Origin: Candidatus Woesearchaeota archaeon
GTDB lineage: Archaea; Nanobdellota; Nanobdellia; Woesearchaeales; GW2011-AR4
Length of the DNA stretch: 10,589 bases
Direction: 5' to 3'
Assembly: GCA_016181325.1 (NCBI GenBank)
Contig: JACOZO010000068.1
Coordinates: forward strand, 1-10,589
The position numbers and the translations under genes were made by a program. The notes beneath the pieces are model-generated. The model worked only from the letters and a program-made list of their open reading frames with translations. It made no database searches and had not been told where the DNA came from. Shown here in pieces: positions 1 to 6,599 of this stretch. Each line of letters opens with the position of its first letter. Position 1 is the stretch's first letter.

Positions 1-63
1 GGCTCCGTAAAGCTCAGATTTGACGGGCTTGGAAACGGCGTCAGGGTATCGGAGGCGACTTAA
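1..63 (+). CDS. 3' end of an upstream gene (partial), unknown function
   Basis: Frame 1 is open from the first base to TAA at 61-63 and gives 20 residues ending in GVRVSEAT. The next gene starts 3 bases later, so this is probably the last part of a gene in the same operon. The short beta-like tail (KLRFDGLGNGV) resembles the C-terminal strands of other small secreted proteins in such loci, but it is too short to assign. A GGAGG inside it at 51-55 serves as the ribosome site of the next gene. Confidence 0.6.
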   Translation, partial: GSVKLRFDGLGNGVRVSEAT

Positions 64-66
64 GAC

Positions 67-1104
67 GTGAAGTCCAGGAAATCCGCCGTGGAGATGCAGT
101 TCAACTGGCTGTTTGTCATGATAATAGGCGGCATAATACTTGTCACGTTCCTTGGCTTTGCGATGAAGCAGAGGGACGTATCGGAAGACCTGACAAAATC
201 CTCCATAGCAAGCAGCCTTGACGCGATAATAAGCAGCGCCCAGTCGTCGAGCGGCGAGGTCAGCGTCATAAAAGTGCCTGATGAGGAGATGACATTCGAG
301 TGCAACAGGATAGCTGTCGGCAACGCGGCAAAGCAGTATGAGAATCTCATCCTGTTTTCTCCAAAGACAATAAAGAGCGACAGCATAATCACCCAGACAA
401 TGAGCCTGAACATACCTTTCAAGACGGCAAACCTGCTGTTCGTCACAAGCCCCGACGTGAGGTATATACTGGTGGGGGATTTCAGGAAGGATTTTACGAA
501 ATGGGTTAAAGAAAGTATGCCAAAAGAGGCAGTTGTGGATGCTTTCTATTCAAATGGAATTAGTCCTCCGCCTCTCGCTGTAGAAAAACCTTTTAATGAA
601 ATAGAAAATGAAAAACATTCTAAGGTTAGGTTTGTTGTCGTAGCTGAGACTGATCCGTTTAGTGCTGTCCCTTCACCATTTCAAGATATGGAAGATAAAG
701 ATGTCACCAAATTGGTGATTTCGGGCAATGGTGATGTAAATTTTTACAGAAAAAGTGGTACGGGTTGGGCTGCTGCATCTATAGACCTAAATCCGACTCA
801 TCAATATATTAATGAAACTGTAATTGGCGCAATTTACAGCGACGACAAAGAGCAGTACAAATGCAGCATGGGCAATGTCAAGAAAAGGGTGCAGAAAGTT
901 ACCGATGTCTATAAGAAGAGGGTTGTTGGATTTGCCACAGGGACGTGCGGAAGCGCCTATACAGGGGTTGATACTTCACTAAATACAATTAGTTCTTTTG
1001 CTCTCGAAACTCAACCCAATATTGCAGCCATGATTACTGCAATAAGATCAATCATCGCAAAAAACAAAGAACTGCAAATATCATCATGCCCGCTAATCTA
1101 CTAA
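67..1104 (+). CDS. Single-pass membrane protein with pilin-like N-terminus, 345 aa
   Basis: The start is GTG at 67, with GGAGG at 51-55 eleven bases upstream; no ATG start fits as well. The N-terminus is basic (MKSRKSAVEMQ), followed by a membrane helix at about residues 12-33 and a long outer domain. The end carries KCSMGNVKKR, a VYKKR stretch and a closing SCPLIY, which I recognise as conserved features of a DPANN protein family of unknown function. The family, as I recall it, sits next to relatives of the following two genes. The middle of the gene (about 500-840) and its 3' end are clearly richer in A+T than the 5' part, yet the frame stays intact. A role as a minor pilin-like or surface-complex subunit is inferred. 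Function is unproven. Confidence 0.85.
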   Translation: MKSRKSAVEMQFNWLFVMIIGGIILVTFLGFAMKQRDVSEDLTKSSIASSLDAIISSAQSSSGEVSVIKVPDEEMTFECNRIAVGNAAKQYENLILFSPKTIKSDSIITQTMSLNIPFKTANLLFVTSPDVRYILVGDFRKDFTKWVKESMPKEAVVDAFYSNGISPPPLAVEKPFNEIENEKHSKVRFVVVAETDPFSAVPSPFQDMEDKDVTKLVISGNGDVNFYRKSGTGWAAASIDLNPTHQYINETVIGAIYSDDKEQYKCSMGNVKKRVQKVTDVYKKRVVGFATGTCGSAYTGVDTSLNTISSFALETQPNIAAMITAIRSIIAKNKELQISSCPLIY

Positions 1105-1105
1105 A

Positions 1106-1648
1106 ATGACAGGAAAATCCCAGCTTCAGATAGGAGAGATTGTTGCCGTACTTGTTGTCTTCTTCATGATGTCCCTGATAGGCTTTGTGGTGTATTTCAG
1201 CATTATCAGAGGCGAGGTGCAGGACCTAACGGAAAATGCCAAAAGCCTTGGCAGCGTGGGGGTTGTGAAGATTGCGCTTTCGCTCCCGGAACTGCAGTGC
1301 AGCGAAAATAATGTCGTCAGGGAGAGCTGCTTTGATAAAGCGAAAATTGAGCTGGCAAAAGAAGATCCAGCTCCCGTGAAAGCATATCCAAACGGCAATT
1401 TGATTTTCAAGGAGCCTTCAAATTATTACTTTGACCTTTTTGGATTCAGCACGATACAGGTAAAGCAGGTATATCCTGATCCAAATCCTCCTAACGCTGT
1501 ATGGACTATCTATGATAACAATATCTATGGCACCCCGCCGACCGCTCAGGGCTCGGGTTTTCAGAGCAATATACCTATCATTATATTTGACCCGGGCACA
1601 AGGGAAAACTATTTCGGCGTGCTTACTGTAATTTCATACTCAAGATGA
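1106..1648 (+). CDS. Single-pass membrane protein, second of a conserved trio, 180 aa
   Basis: The ATG at 1106 lies one base after the previous stop and the gene ends with an ATGA overlap with the next, so the three genes are very likely co-translated. The N-terminus MTGKSQLQIGEI leads into a helix at about residues 9-31. An outer domain follows with a two-cysteine segment, LPELQCS then ESCFDKAKIEL, about residues 60-84, that could form a disulfide. The Q-I-G-E-I pattern at the start of the helix resembles the glutamate-bearing start of type IV pilins. I recognise the LPELQC motif from DPANN proteins of unknown function. The C-terminal half is rich in Pro, Asn and aromatic residues and looks like beta structure. 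Confidence 0.85.
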   Translation: MTGKSQLQIGEIVAVLVVFFMMSLIGFVVYFSIIRGEVQDLTENAKSLGSVGVVKIALSLPELQCSENNVVRESCFDKAKIELAKEDPAPVKAYPNGNLIFKEPSNYYFDLFGFSTIQVKQVYPDPNPPNAVWTIYDNNIYGTPPTAQGSGFQSNIPIIIFDPGTRENYFGVLTVISYSR

Positions 1649-2136
1649 TCCCAGAAAAAAGAAGATCCCAGATGGAGCTTTTTGGGCTTGCGATTGTTGT
1701 AGTCATAATAATAATGGCCACGATATTCGTGCTGATATTCTCGTTCAACAAGGCTCCAAGCGAAGGGAGAAAAGAGTTCATAGAAAGCAGACAGTCATCT
1801 GCATTCATCAACACTATGCTGAAGGTGAATGTGGATGAGCCTGACTGCACCGGGATTTTGATGTCAGACCTGATAAGGCTTTGCGTGCAGAGTCCTCCTG
1901 CCAACTGCGGAAACACAGATTCGTGTGATGTTGCCGAAGATGTAATAAGGGAGATATTGGGGAAAACATTGGAGGTATGGAACAAAGACAACTATTACTT
2001 CACAATATCCCGAAGCAGCGATACTGATTCCCCTATAAGGTATTTTGGGACAATATGCCAGGGTGACAAGAGTTCTGAAGAGTACCATATCCCGGGCACC
2101 ACTCCTGCAATAGCCAAACTGGATATTTGCAGATGA
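1645..2136 (+). CDS. Single-pass membrane protein, third of a conserved trio, 163 aa
   Basis: The start ATG at 1645 overlaps the previous stop (ATGA). The N-terminus MIPEKRRSQMELFG is basic, with a helix at about residues 14-37, then a cysteine-rich outer domain. Cysteine-bearing segments include DEPDC, RLCVQ, ANCGN and DSCDV (about residues 55-95), then a late TICQGD and a C-terminal DICR. The even pattern suggests disulfides outside the membrane. The order helix, C-rich helical part, then a strand with TLEVWNKDNYYF matches a protein I recall in DPANN genomes beside the two preceding genes. It has no known enzymatic motif. A likely role is a structural subunit of the same surface complex. 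Confidence 0.85.
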   Translation: MIPEKRRSQMELFGLAIVVVIIIMATIFVLIFSFNKAPSEGRKEFIESRQSSAFINTMLKVNVDEPDCTGILMSDLIRLCVQSPPANCGNTDSCDVAEDVIREILGKTLEVWNKDNYYFTISRSSDTDSPIRYFGTICQGDKSSEEYHIPGTTPAIAKLDICR

Positions 2137-2231
2137 TTTTCCCATGTTCCGGGCCTGCATTTTTAAACGCTGCCCCTATTTTCCGATAATTTTAAATATA
2201 ACTTATCAAATAAGGGTATTGTTAAAGAGGT
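2137..2231 (+). promoter_or_regulatory. Intergenic region with a TATA box for the first KAQG pilin-like gene
   Basis: This is the first real gap in the operon. AATTTTAAATATA at 2188-2200 is a good archaeal TATA box, which would place transcription start near 2215-2225 and give a very short leader. GAGGT at 2227-2231 is the ribosome site. T-rich patches at 2160-2165 and 2178-2182 may end the upstream transcript. A second, weaker TATA-like string (TTTTTAAA) lies near 2160. Confidence 0.65.
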
Positions 2232-2237
2232 ATGCTC

Positions 2238-2516
2238 ATGAAGAATAACAAAGCCCAGGGAATTTCCATAAACGTCATTATCATTGCTGCCATCGCTTTG
2301 GCAGTTCTTGTTGTGCTGTTTGCCATATTCACAGGCAGGCTTTCATTGTTCGGCAAAGGGCTTAAGGACACTGAAACTTCTACATTGAGTTGTGTCTGCG
2401 GGGCTACGCAGAATGGTGGCACCTGCTCAGCATCACCACCTGCAGGAACAAGCCAGTTAAATCTTCCATCAGGATGCGCTGAATGGACTGATTGCCCGTT
2501 AACATGCTACAGATAA
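2238..2516 (+). CDS. Small pilin-like protein with KAQG N-terminus, 92 aa
   Basis: Two ATGs compete, at 2232 and 2238. The GAGGT at 2227-2231 is only a base or so from the first but 6 bases from the second, so I choose 2238. The protein starts MKNNKAQGISIN and runs into a strongly hydrophobic helix (residues 12-31). K-A before Q-G is the form of a class III (type IV pilin) signal, with cleavage expected near residues 6-7. The glutamate usual at +5 is not present; Asn is near it. The outer part is about 50 residues with six cysteines (52, 54, 63, 80, 86, 90) and a GGTC motif. With its own promoter and tiny size it is a candidate major subunit; that is inference. Confidence 0.8.
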   Translation: MKNNKAQGISINVIIIAAIALAVLVVLFAIFTGRLSLFGKGLKDTETSTLSCVCGATQNGGTCSASPPAGTSQLNLPSGCAEWTDCPLTCYR

Positions 2517-2533
2517 CAGGCACAATACCATAA

Positions 2534-2543
2534 TTTTTATATA
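2534..2543 (+). promoter_or_regulatory. TATA box of the second KAQG pilin-like gene (leaderless)
   Basis: TTTTTATATA is centred about 27 bases before the ATG at 2566, which is the normal archaeal spacing from TATA box to transcription start. Transcription would thus begin at or next to the start codon. No Shine-Dalgarno sequence is present before the ATG, which fits a leaderless message. Confidence 0.7.
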
Positions 2544-2544
2544 C

Positions 2545-2565
2545 TCCTTTCTTTAGATTTTCTTT
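2545..2565 (+). terminator. Possible U-rich transcription end for the 92-aa pilin-like gene
   Basis: The stretch between the TATA box and the next ATG is almost all pyrimidine, with T runs CCTTT, CTTT, ATTT and CTTT. Archaeal RNA polymerase often stops at such U-rich stretches. The same bases could simply be promoter-proximal sequence, so this is weak. Confidence 0.3.
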
Positions 2566-2832
2566 ATGGCAAAAAAAGGCGTGAAGGCTCAGGGAATGCC
2601 GTTAAATGTCATAGTCATTGCCATTGTCCTGCTTTTTGTGCTCGTCATCATACTCGCGATATTCAAGTTCAACGTAGGCAAGTTCTCAAAGGATGTCCAG
2701 AGCTGCGCAGCCAGGGCAGGGCGATGCGTGACGGCTGACAACCAGGGCAGCTGCCCAAGCCGCGAGATTAAGCTGGAGGGAGTGCAGTGCCCTTCTAGCC
2801 AAGTGTGTTGCCTGAAGGTGCTGGAAGAATGA
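2566..2832 (+). CDS. Small cysteine-rich pilin-like protein with KAQG N-terminus, 88 aa
   Basis: The ATG at 2566 follows a well-placed TATA box and no ribosome site. The N-terminus MAKKGVKAQGMPLN and helix (residues 13-33) closely match the preceding 92-aa protein: KAQG, then NVI and a run of aliphatic residues, so the two are probably paralogues. The short outer part has six cysteines (47, 54, 63, 75, 81, 82) arranged as CAARAGRC, GSCP, VQCPSS and CC. A very similar cysteine layout occurs twice in the 410-aa protein downstream. Its stop overlaps the next start (ATGA), linking it to the following operon. Likely an extracellular pilin-like subunit held by disulfides; exact role unknown. Confidence 0.8.
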   Translation: MAKKGVKAQGMPLNVIVIAIVLLFVLVIILAIFKFNVGKFSKDVQSCAARAGRCVTADNQGSCPSREIKLEGVQCPSSQVCCLKVLEE

Positions 2833-2960
2833 ATGGTAAAATGGATAGTAAAAAGGCCCTGATTAAGGATGTTGCTGTCTTGATTATCTCAATTACTGCC
2901 ATTATCCTATTTTTCATTTATATTATAAGATCGCTGAAAGGCATCATTGGAGGCTCATAG
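2829..2960 (+). CDS. 43-aa single-helix membrane mini-protein
   Basis: This small frame starts with an ATGA overlap on the preceding gene and ends one base before the next ATG. It reads MNGKMDSKKALIKD, then a hydrophobic helix at residues 15-34, then RSLKGIIGGS. The exact packing between its neighbours and the fully membrane-like composition argue for a real gene. An in-frame ATG at 2841 is an alternative start that would drop four residues. K-K-A before the helix resembles a pilin-type processing site. There is essentially no outer domain, so it may be a stabilising or assembly subunit of the neighbouring 410-aa protein. No family recognised. Confidence 0.7.
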   Translation: MNGKMDSKKALIKDVAVLIISITAIILFFIYIIRSLKGIIGGS

Positions 2961-2961
2961 C

Positions 2962-4194
2962 ATGCAGGCAGGATTTCGGAGAAGGGCCTGCATTTCCTCG
3001 ACACTTGTAGGGATGCTTGCCCTGCTGGCAGGCGCCTTCCTTAAAATAATGGTGCTTATTTACGCAGGAAAGGGGCAGGATGAGAATTCAAAGCTGCTTA
3101 CCTGCAAGCTATTCAGCGCCTATTATGCCTATTCCGAGAGCAAGATCAGGCAGTTTGGCGCAAAACTGACAGGATCTTTTTTAGGATTCGGTGGAGCCGG
3201 CAGAGGGTGCTCAACCATTGAGAAAAAAGGCAAGGATGCCCTGCCCGGAGAGGAATACCGTCAAAACAAGGATGGGATAATAGATAACGTTGCAGACATT
3301 ATGGTAAACTGCTGGGGTGAATGGCTTGACGGGCGGTACAAGAACATGTTTGACGGCACTATCTATGATGATATAGACAAGGGATTTATCTGCTATAAAT
3401 TCACGATAAAGGATGTCGATGATCTTGGGGGGCATGTAAACATAGGCGAGCTCGCCCAGCCAAACAAGGGCCTGCTCAAGCCGCATTATGCAGTCGATAA
3501 GACTGATAAATGCATGGGAGCGTGGGGAGGCGGCCTGTGCGGAATTGAAATTGAGGGCAGATGCGTGCCATCAAGAACGGACATAGATTTTCCAAGAGGC
3601 TCAGATTATTTCAGCAGGGCTGAGGATACTGACAGGTGCGGCAAGCTGCCTGATGGGGCATTTAAGAAATGCTGCGTTGCAGCGAGCCCTATTGATGAGT
3701 GCAAAAATATGGGGGGCAGATGCCTGTCAGAGCCGTTAGTGGAAAGTGGGTATACTTTTGAATATCCTGTGTGGAAATGCGGAAGCAAAACATGCTATGT
3801 AAAAGAAGACAGCATTGTAAGCGTATTGAGCTATATACAGGGCACTGATGGAAGCGATACAGGGCCCGGGGCAGTGGTTTTTCTAAACCCCCAACTTCAA
3901 TTCAGGCCAGGAGTCGAGTATGCGATAAGCTTTGTCAGCCCGGGCAGTGACGCAACTCCTGGAAGCTATCTTGCATTGGGCGCCGCAGTTCCGGTAGCTA
4001 TTATCGGCTCCAAATTTTTTGCTGCTGCCACCGCTGTTTCATCCTCGCTGGCATGGCTGGGTGTTGGTTTGGCTGACGGTCTTATCAGCGGGTATGCTGC
4101 AACATACCTCGGGGAAGTGAATGATTTGAATTTTATAGTCGTATCAGAATACAATGATGTCCAAGGCGTATACTCAGAATCCGCTGACAGCTAA
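2962..4194 (+). CDS. Cysteine-rich membrane protein with two repeated C-rich modules, 410 aa
   Basis: The ATG at 2962 is preceded by GGAGG at 2949-2953 and is preferred over a TTG at 2947. Residues 1-9 are basic and residues 12-36 form a membrane helix. A middle part with VNCWGEW (Cys117) and GFICYKF (Cys144) matches a DPANN family I recognise only as hypothetical. Then come two cysteine modules: Cys193-Cys201 (ending GRC), Cys226 and Cys237-238, followed by Cys247-Cys254 (GGRC), Cys273 and Cys278. Residues 334-384 form a second long hydrophobic region rich in Ala, Gly and Leu, perhaps one or two more membrane helices. It ends in a polar strand region (NFIVVSEYNDVQG). The two mini-proteins on either side suggest a complex. 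Function unknown. Confidence 0.85.
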   Translation: MQAGFRRRACISSTLVGMLALLAGAFLKIMVLIYAGKGQDENSKLLTCKLFSAYYAYSESKIRQFGAKLTGSFLGFGGAGRGCSTIEKKGKDALPGEEYRQNKDGIIDNVADIMVNCWGEWLDGRYKNMFDGTIYDDIDKGFICYKFTIKDVDDLGGHVNIGELAQPNKGLLKPHYAVDKTDKCMGAWGGGLCGIEIEGRCVPSRTDIDFPRGSDYFSRAEDTDRCGKLPDGAFKKCCVAASPIDECKNMGGRCLSEPLVESGYTFEYPVWKCGSKTCYVKEDSIVSVLSYIQGTDGSDTGPGAVVFLNPQLQFRPGVEYAISFVSPGSDATPGSYLALGAAVPVAIIGSKFFAAATAVSSSLAWLGVGLADGLISGYAATYLGEVNDLNFIVVSEYNDVQGVYSESADS

Positions 4195-4195
4195 A

Positions 4196-4357
4196 ATGAT
4201 CAATGAAAAAAGTTCCAGGAAAGGCCAGTTTGTGGAGAACAAGCTGCTGAATCTGCTTATTTACATAATGCTGCTCCTTGTATTGCTGGGCATCTATGTC
4301 GGATTCAAGGACAGCAGCATATCGGTCTGGAAAGGCCTTTCAAATTTAATAAGATGA
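4196..4357 (+). CDS. 53-aa single-helix membrane mini-protein with class III-like signal
   Basis: The frame can be opened from 4154, but that would overlap the preceding gene by 41 bases. The ATG at 4196 lies one base after its stop and gives the natural protein MINEKSSRKGQFVENK. RKG before QFVE is a good match to an archaeal prepilin peptidase site: basic residue, glycyl at -1, and a glutamate shortly after (here +4). A helix follows at about residues 17-36, then a short tail (VWKGLSNLIR). The stop overlaps the next start (ATGA). It could be a minimal pilin-like or assembly subunit. No specific family recognised. Confidence 0.75.
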   Translation: MINEKSSRKGQFVENKLLNLLIYIMLLLVLLGIYVGFKDSSISVWKGLSNLIR

Positions 4358-5127
4358 GAAAGAGAACAGCGAGCCTGCCATTGAGTTTTGCGGTGTACAT
4401 TTTGATAGCTCTGGCAATGGTATTTGTGATTTATGGGACTGTATTGGGAAAAGAGGGGTTAATCAACAGGGCAGCTGGTGCCGCCCATGACACGACAAAG
4501 GTGCTTCCTGGCAGCGGCTTTGGGGATTCCAGAAGCGTTTCGTCAAAGGAAGCTGAATTAAAAAGGCTGCAGGACAACTTTGTCAGCACCCTTAATATAT
4601 ACATAGAGAATGCCAGAGACAAGCCGGAATGCATAATGCCGTATCCAAGCCTCAAAGGGCTTGGGGGTGACAGGCTTGAAATCAACAGGGCTGGCGGCCA
4701 GTCTGTTGTCTTACTCCAGAAGATAGGGGGCGAGGGCGAATTAGAAGATGGTGATGTGGATATTGTCCAGAAGATAAATCCATTAAGCTTGAACGGCGAG
4801 ATCTGCATAGTACATGCTGCCAATTTCTGCGCGAAGTATAACCTGGGAGAAGGGTGCAGAGGGACAGACCCGGGCATGCTGGCAACTTCCAGGCATTTTA
4901 GCGTCCCTTTAATTGTTGACGGCGAAAAACTGCACCTAATTGATGATGAATATGATTACAATACGAATTATTTATATAAGACCGGGAACAGTTTGTGCTT
5001 TATACTCAACCACGGCAGCGGCTGGCCTATAGGCTGCGATGCAGACAGCAACAAAAATACCCTGGATGACGACTGCAACGATGACCTTGCAAGGGTAGTA
5101 GGCCTTTGCACATACAGGGCAACATAA
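4354..5127 (+). CDS. Membrane-anchored protein with Asp-rich C-terminal segment, 257 aa
   Basis: The start overlaps the previous stop (ATGA). Residues 1-4 are basic (MRKR) and residues 9-30 form the membrane helix. The outer domain contains a likely amphipathic helix (SSKEAELKRLQDNF) and beta-rich stretches. The C-terminal 30 residues run CDADSNKNTLDDDCNDD and end LCTYRAT. The alternating Asp/Asn pattern there resembles calcium-binding loops, and the next gene carries another Asp-rich, cysteine-bearing motif. Paired cysteines (ICIV, NFCAKY, EGCRG, SLCF, IGCD) suggest several disulfides. It is probably an outer structural subunit. No enzyme signature is visible. Confidence 0.85.
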   Translation: MRKRTASLPLSFAVYILIALAMVFVIYGTVLGKEGLINRAAGAAHDTTKVLPGSGFGDSRSVSSKEAELKRLQDNFVSTLNIYIENARDKPECIMPYPSLKGLGGDRLEINRAGGQSVVLLQKIGGEGELEDGDVDIVQKINPLSLNGEICIVHAANFCAKYNLGEGCRGTDPGMLATSRHFSVPLIVDGEKLHLIDDEYDYNTNYLYKTGNSLCFILNHGSGWPIGCDADSNKNTLDDDCNDDLARVVGLCTYRAT

Positions 5128-5136
5128 TTTGATGGC

Positions 5137-5430
5137 ATGGTAAAATCAAAAAGAGGCATGGAGACCACTATGAGTGTTCTTATAGTAGCCATAATACTGC
5201 TTGTTTTTATGATGATATATCTTGGCGTCTTTAAGGGCCTGTTCGGGAAAGAGGTCAAAGTCGTTGACAGGCAGATTTCAAGAACAGGAGACTATGAAAA
5301 AGACGGAGTTGCCGACTTCGCCGACGAATGCCCATGCATTGCCGGAACAATCAGCAACAGCGGCTGCCCTACTTTCACTGATGACGCAAGTGACATGGCA
5401 GCCAGGGAAAAAAGGGATTGCCTGGGATAA
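5137..5430 (+). CDS. Small membrane-anchored protein with thrombospondin type 3-like motif, 97 aa
   Basis: ATG at 5137 follows the previous stop by 9 bases; another ATG at 5132 closes after three codons. The N-terminus MVKSKRGMETTMS has RG before the helix (about residues 13-31), again like a class III signal. Residues 52-78 show Asp52, Asp56, Gly57, Asp60, Asp63, Cys65, Cys67 and Cys77 in the order DxxxDGVxDxxDxCPC, then a GCP. This is the core pattern of thrombospondin type 3 repeats, which bind calcium and are held by disulfides. One copy is present rather than a tandem array. The role is probably a surface subunit stabilised by calcium. It ends with a one-base overlap (TAATG) on the next gene. 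Confidence 0.8.
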   Translation: MVKSKRGMETTMSVLIVAIILLVFMMIYLGVFKGLFGKEVKVVDRQISRTGDYEKDGVADFADECPCIAGTISNSGCPTFTDDASDMAAREKRDCLG

Positions 5431-6089
5431 TGTGGAACAAGAAATCACTGGCTCTGGAAACGCTGCTGAGGCTTATAATTGTCGCAGTGGGCATCATCGT
5501 AATTTTACCCATAGCAAAAAACTGGCTGGGGCCGATAGCAAGCGATATATTCGGCTGGGATGACGAGAAAAAGTCATTTGATATCCTGGTGGAAGACATT
5601 TCCCGGCTTGACGACGGCGAGGGAAAATCCACAAGCATAATTCTTGAAGGGGGTGATGCAATCGTGGGAATCGGCTCCGGCTCCGATGAATTCAGGTGCA
5701 TAGGCTGCCATCAGGGGGACGGCAGCTCCGTGTACAGGTTCCAGAGGCTTCCTGAATTCGGCTGTTCGATCGAGAAAAGCTGCATATGCCGCTGCGAAGG
5801 TATCAACTGGAAAAGCGCCGGCGCAGGCACATATGATCTGGAGTGCAGGAAATTTTTCTGCAAGCAGATTGATTTCGCCATTGCTAGCCCGTTCAATCCT
5901 GACGGGCTGGGGAGATTCACATGGGAGAACGGATTCTTTTATGTGAGGCATAGTTCTGACGAGCTTACCCCATTCAACGGGATTGGGACAATAACCCAGC
6001 CAAATTACAATAAAAAGCAAGAGGTATACATAGACAGAAGCGCAAATACTATTGGAGTCTGCCCGAGCCAACAGTGCATAAGTTCTTAA
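5430..6089 (+). CDS. Membrane-anchored protein with CxCxC cysteine cluster, 219 aa
   Basis: The ATG at 5430 overlaps the preceding stop by one base; a TTG at 5418 is less likely. The N-terminus MWNKKSLALE has a serine after KK and a glutamate five residues on (S5 to E10 region), close to the pilin pattern, before a helix at about residues 12-28. The outer domain has a CIGC (90, 93), then Cys112, a tight cluster Cys118, 120 and 122 (CICRC), and Cys139 and Cys144. The CICxC cluster following a C is a motif I recall in DPANN proteins of unknown function. It may form disulfides or bind a metal; if this domain is outside the cell, disulfides are more likely. Packing suggests co-expression with the whole set. 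Confidence 0.85.
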   Translation: MWNKKSLALETLLRLIIVAVGIIVILPIAKNWLGPIASDIFGWDDEKKSFDILVEDISRLDDGEGKSTSIILEGGDAIVGIGSGSDEFRCIGCHQGDGSSVYRFQRLPEFGCSIEKSCICRCEGINWKSAGAGTYDLECRKFFCKQIDFAIASPFNPDGLGRFTWENGFFYVRHSSDELTPFNGIGTITQPNYNKKQEVYIDRSANTIGVCPSQQCISS

Positions 6090-6098
6090 CAATCATGC

Positions 6099-6599
6099 AT
6101 GCCTGATCCCGATAAAAATAAAAATTCATCACCGCAAGGGGCGGAATATCAACCCGGCAAACAAATGAAAGGCAAAAAATCAGCATTAGTGCTCAAGGCT
6201 TTGGCTGTCAGTCTCTTATGCGTGTTTCTTTATGTTGCCTTCGTGCAGGCAGGAAGGGCATTCGGCAGCCAGGACAAGTTCTTCAAGATTGCGCTGGCAA
6301 GGGATGTTGCAATATCCATGGACGCCCTTTACGCACTGCCAGGCGATGCTTATATAGAATATCCTGTTGATATGAATCCCGCTGATTTCAGGGGCTATGG
6401 CATCAAGGTCACTCCGAACAAAGTTGAAGTTTTCAGCTCTGACATCGGCGAGCATGACGTCACCGCTGCAACATACGATTTTACAGGGGTGGAAGGGTCA
6501 GACCCGAGTGTCGTGATACCCAATCCTGACAAGCTCATAATAAAAAAGGGGGGAAATAACATAATCTTAATGGGGGAAAATGAAGCTGTTACAGGGTAA
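6099..6599 (+). CDS. Membrane-anchored protein of conserved DPANN type, 166 aa
   Basis: The ATG at 6099 gives a 28-residue polar leader before the helix at about residues 30-48; an in-frame ATG at 6165 would remove most of it and is an alternative start. After the helix comes FFKIALARDVAISMDALYA, then LPGDAYIEYP and a set of beta strands ending in GENEAVTG. The segment from ARD to DALYA and PGD is one I recognise as conserved in a DPANN family of unknown function, usually next to relatives of the next gene. The 3' end overlaps the next gene by 20 bases, which implies translational coupling. A small outer beta domain close to the membrane is the likely fold. Confidence 0.85.
   Translation: MPDPDKNKNSSPQGAEYQPGKQMKGKKSALVLKALAVSLLCVFLYVAFVQAGRAFGSQDKFFKIALARDVAISMDALYALPGDAYIEYPVDMNPADFRGYGIKVTPNKVEVFSSDIGEHDVTAATYDFTGVEGSDPSVVIPNPDKLIIKKGGNNIILMGENEAVTG

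Noticed and set aside
4154..4195. 14-residue extension of the 53-aa mini-protein
   Set aside because: It would overlap the 410-aa gene by 41 bases; the ATG at 4196 directly after the stop fits the rest of the operon.
5222..5563. 113-codon forward frame bridging the 97-aa and 219-aa genes
   Set aside because: It overlaps two well-supported genes in another frame, has no membrane helix and a low-quality composition.
5574..6092. 172-codon reverse open frame
   Set aside because: Antisense to the 219-aa protein, which has a helix, conserved cysteines and operon spacing; the reverse frame has none of these.
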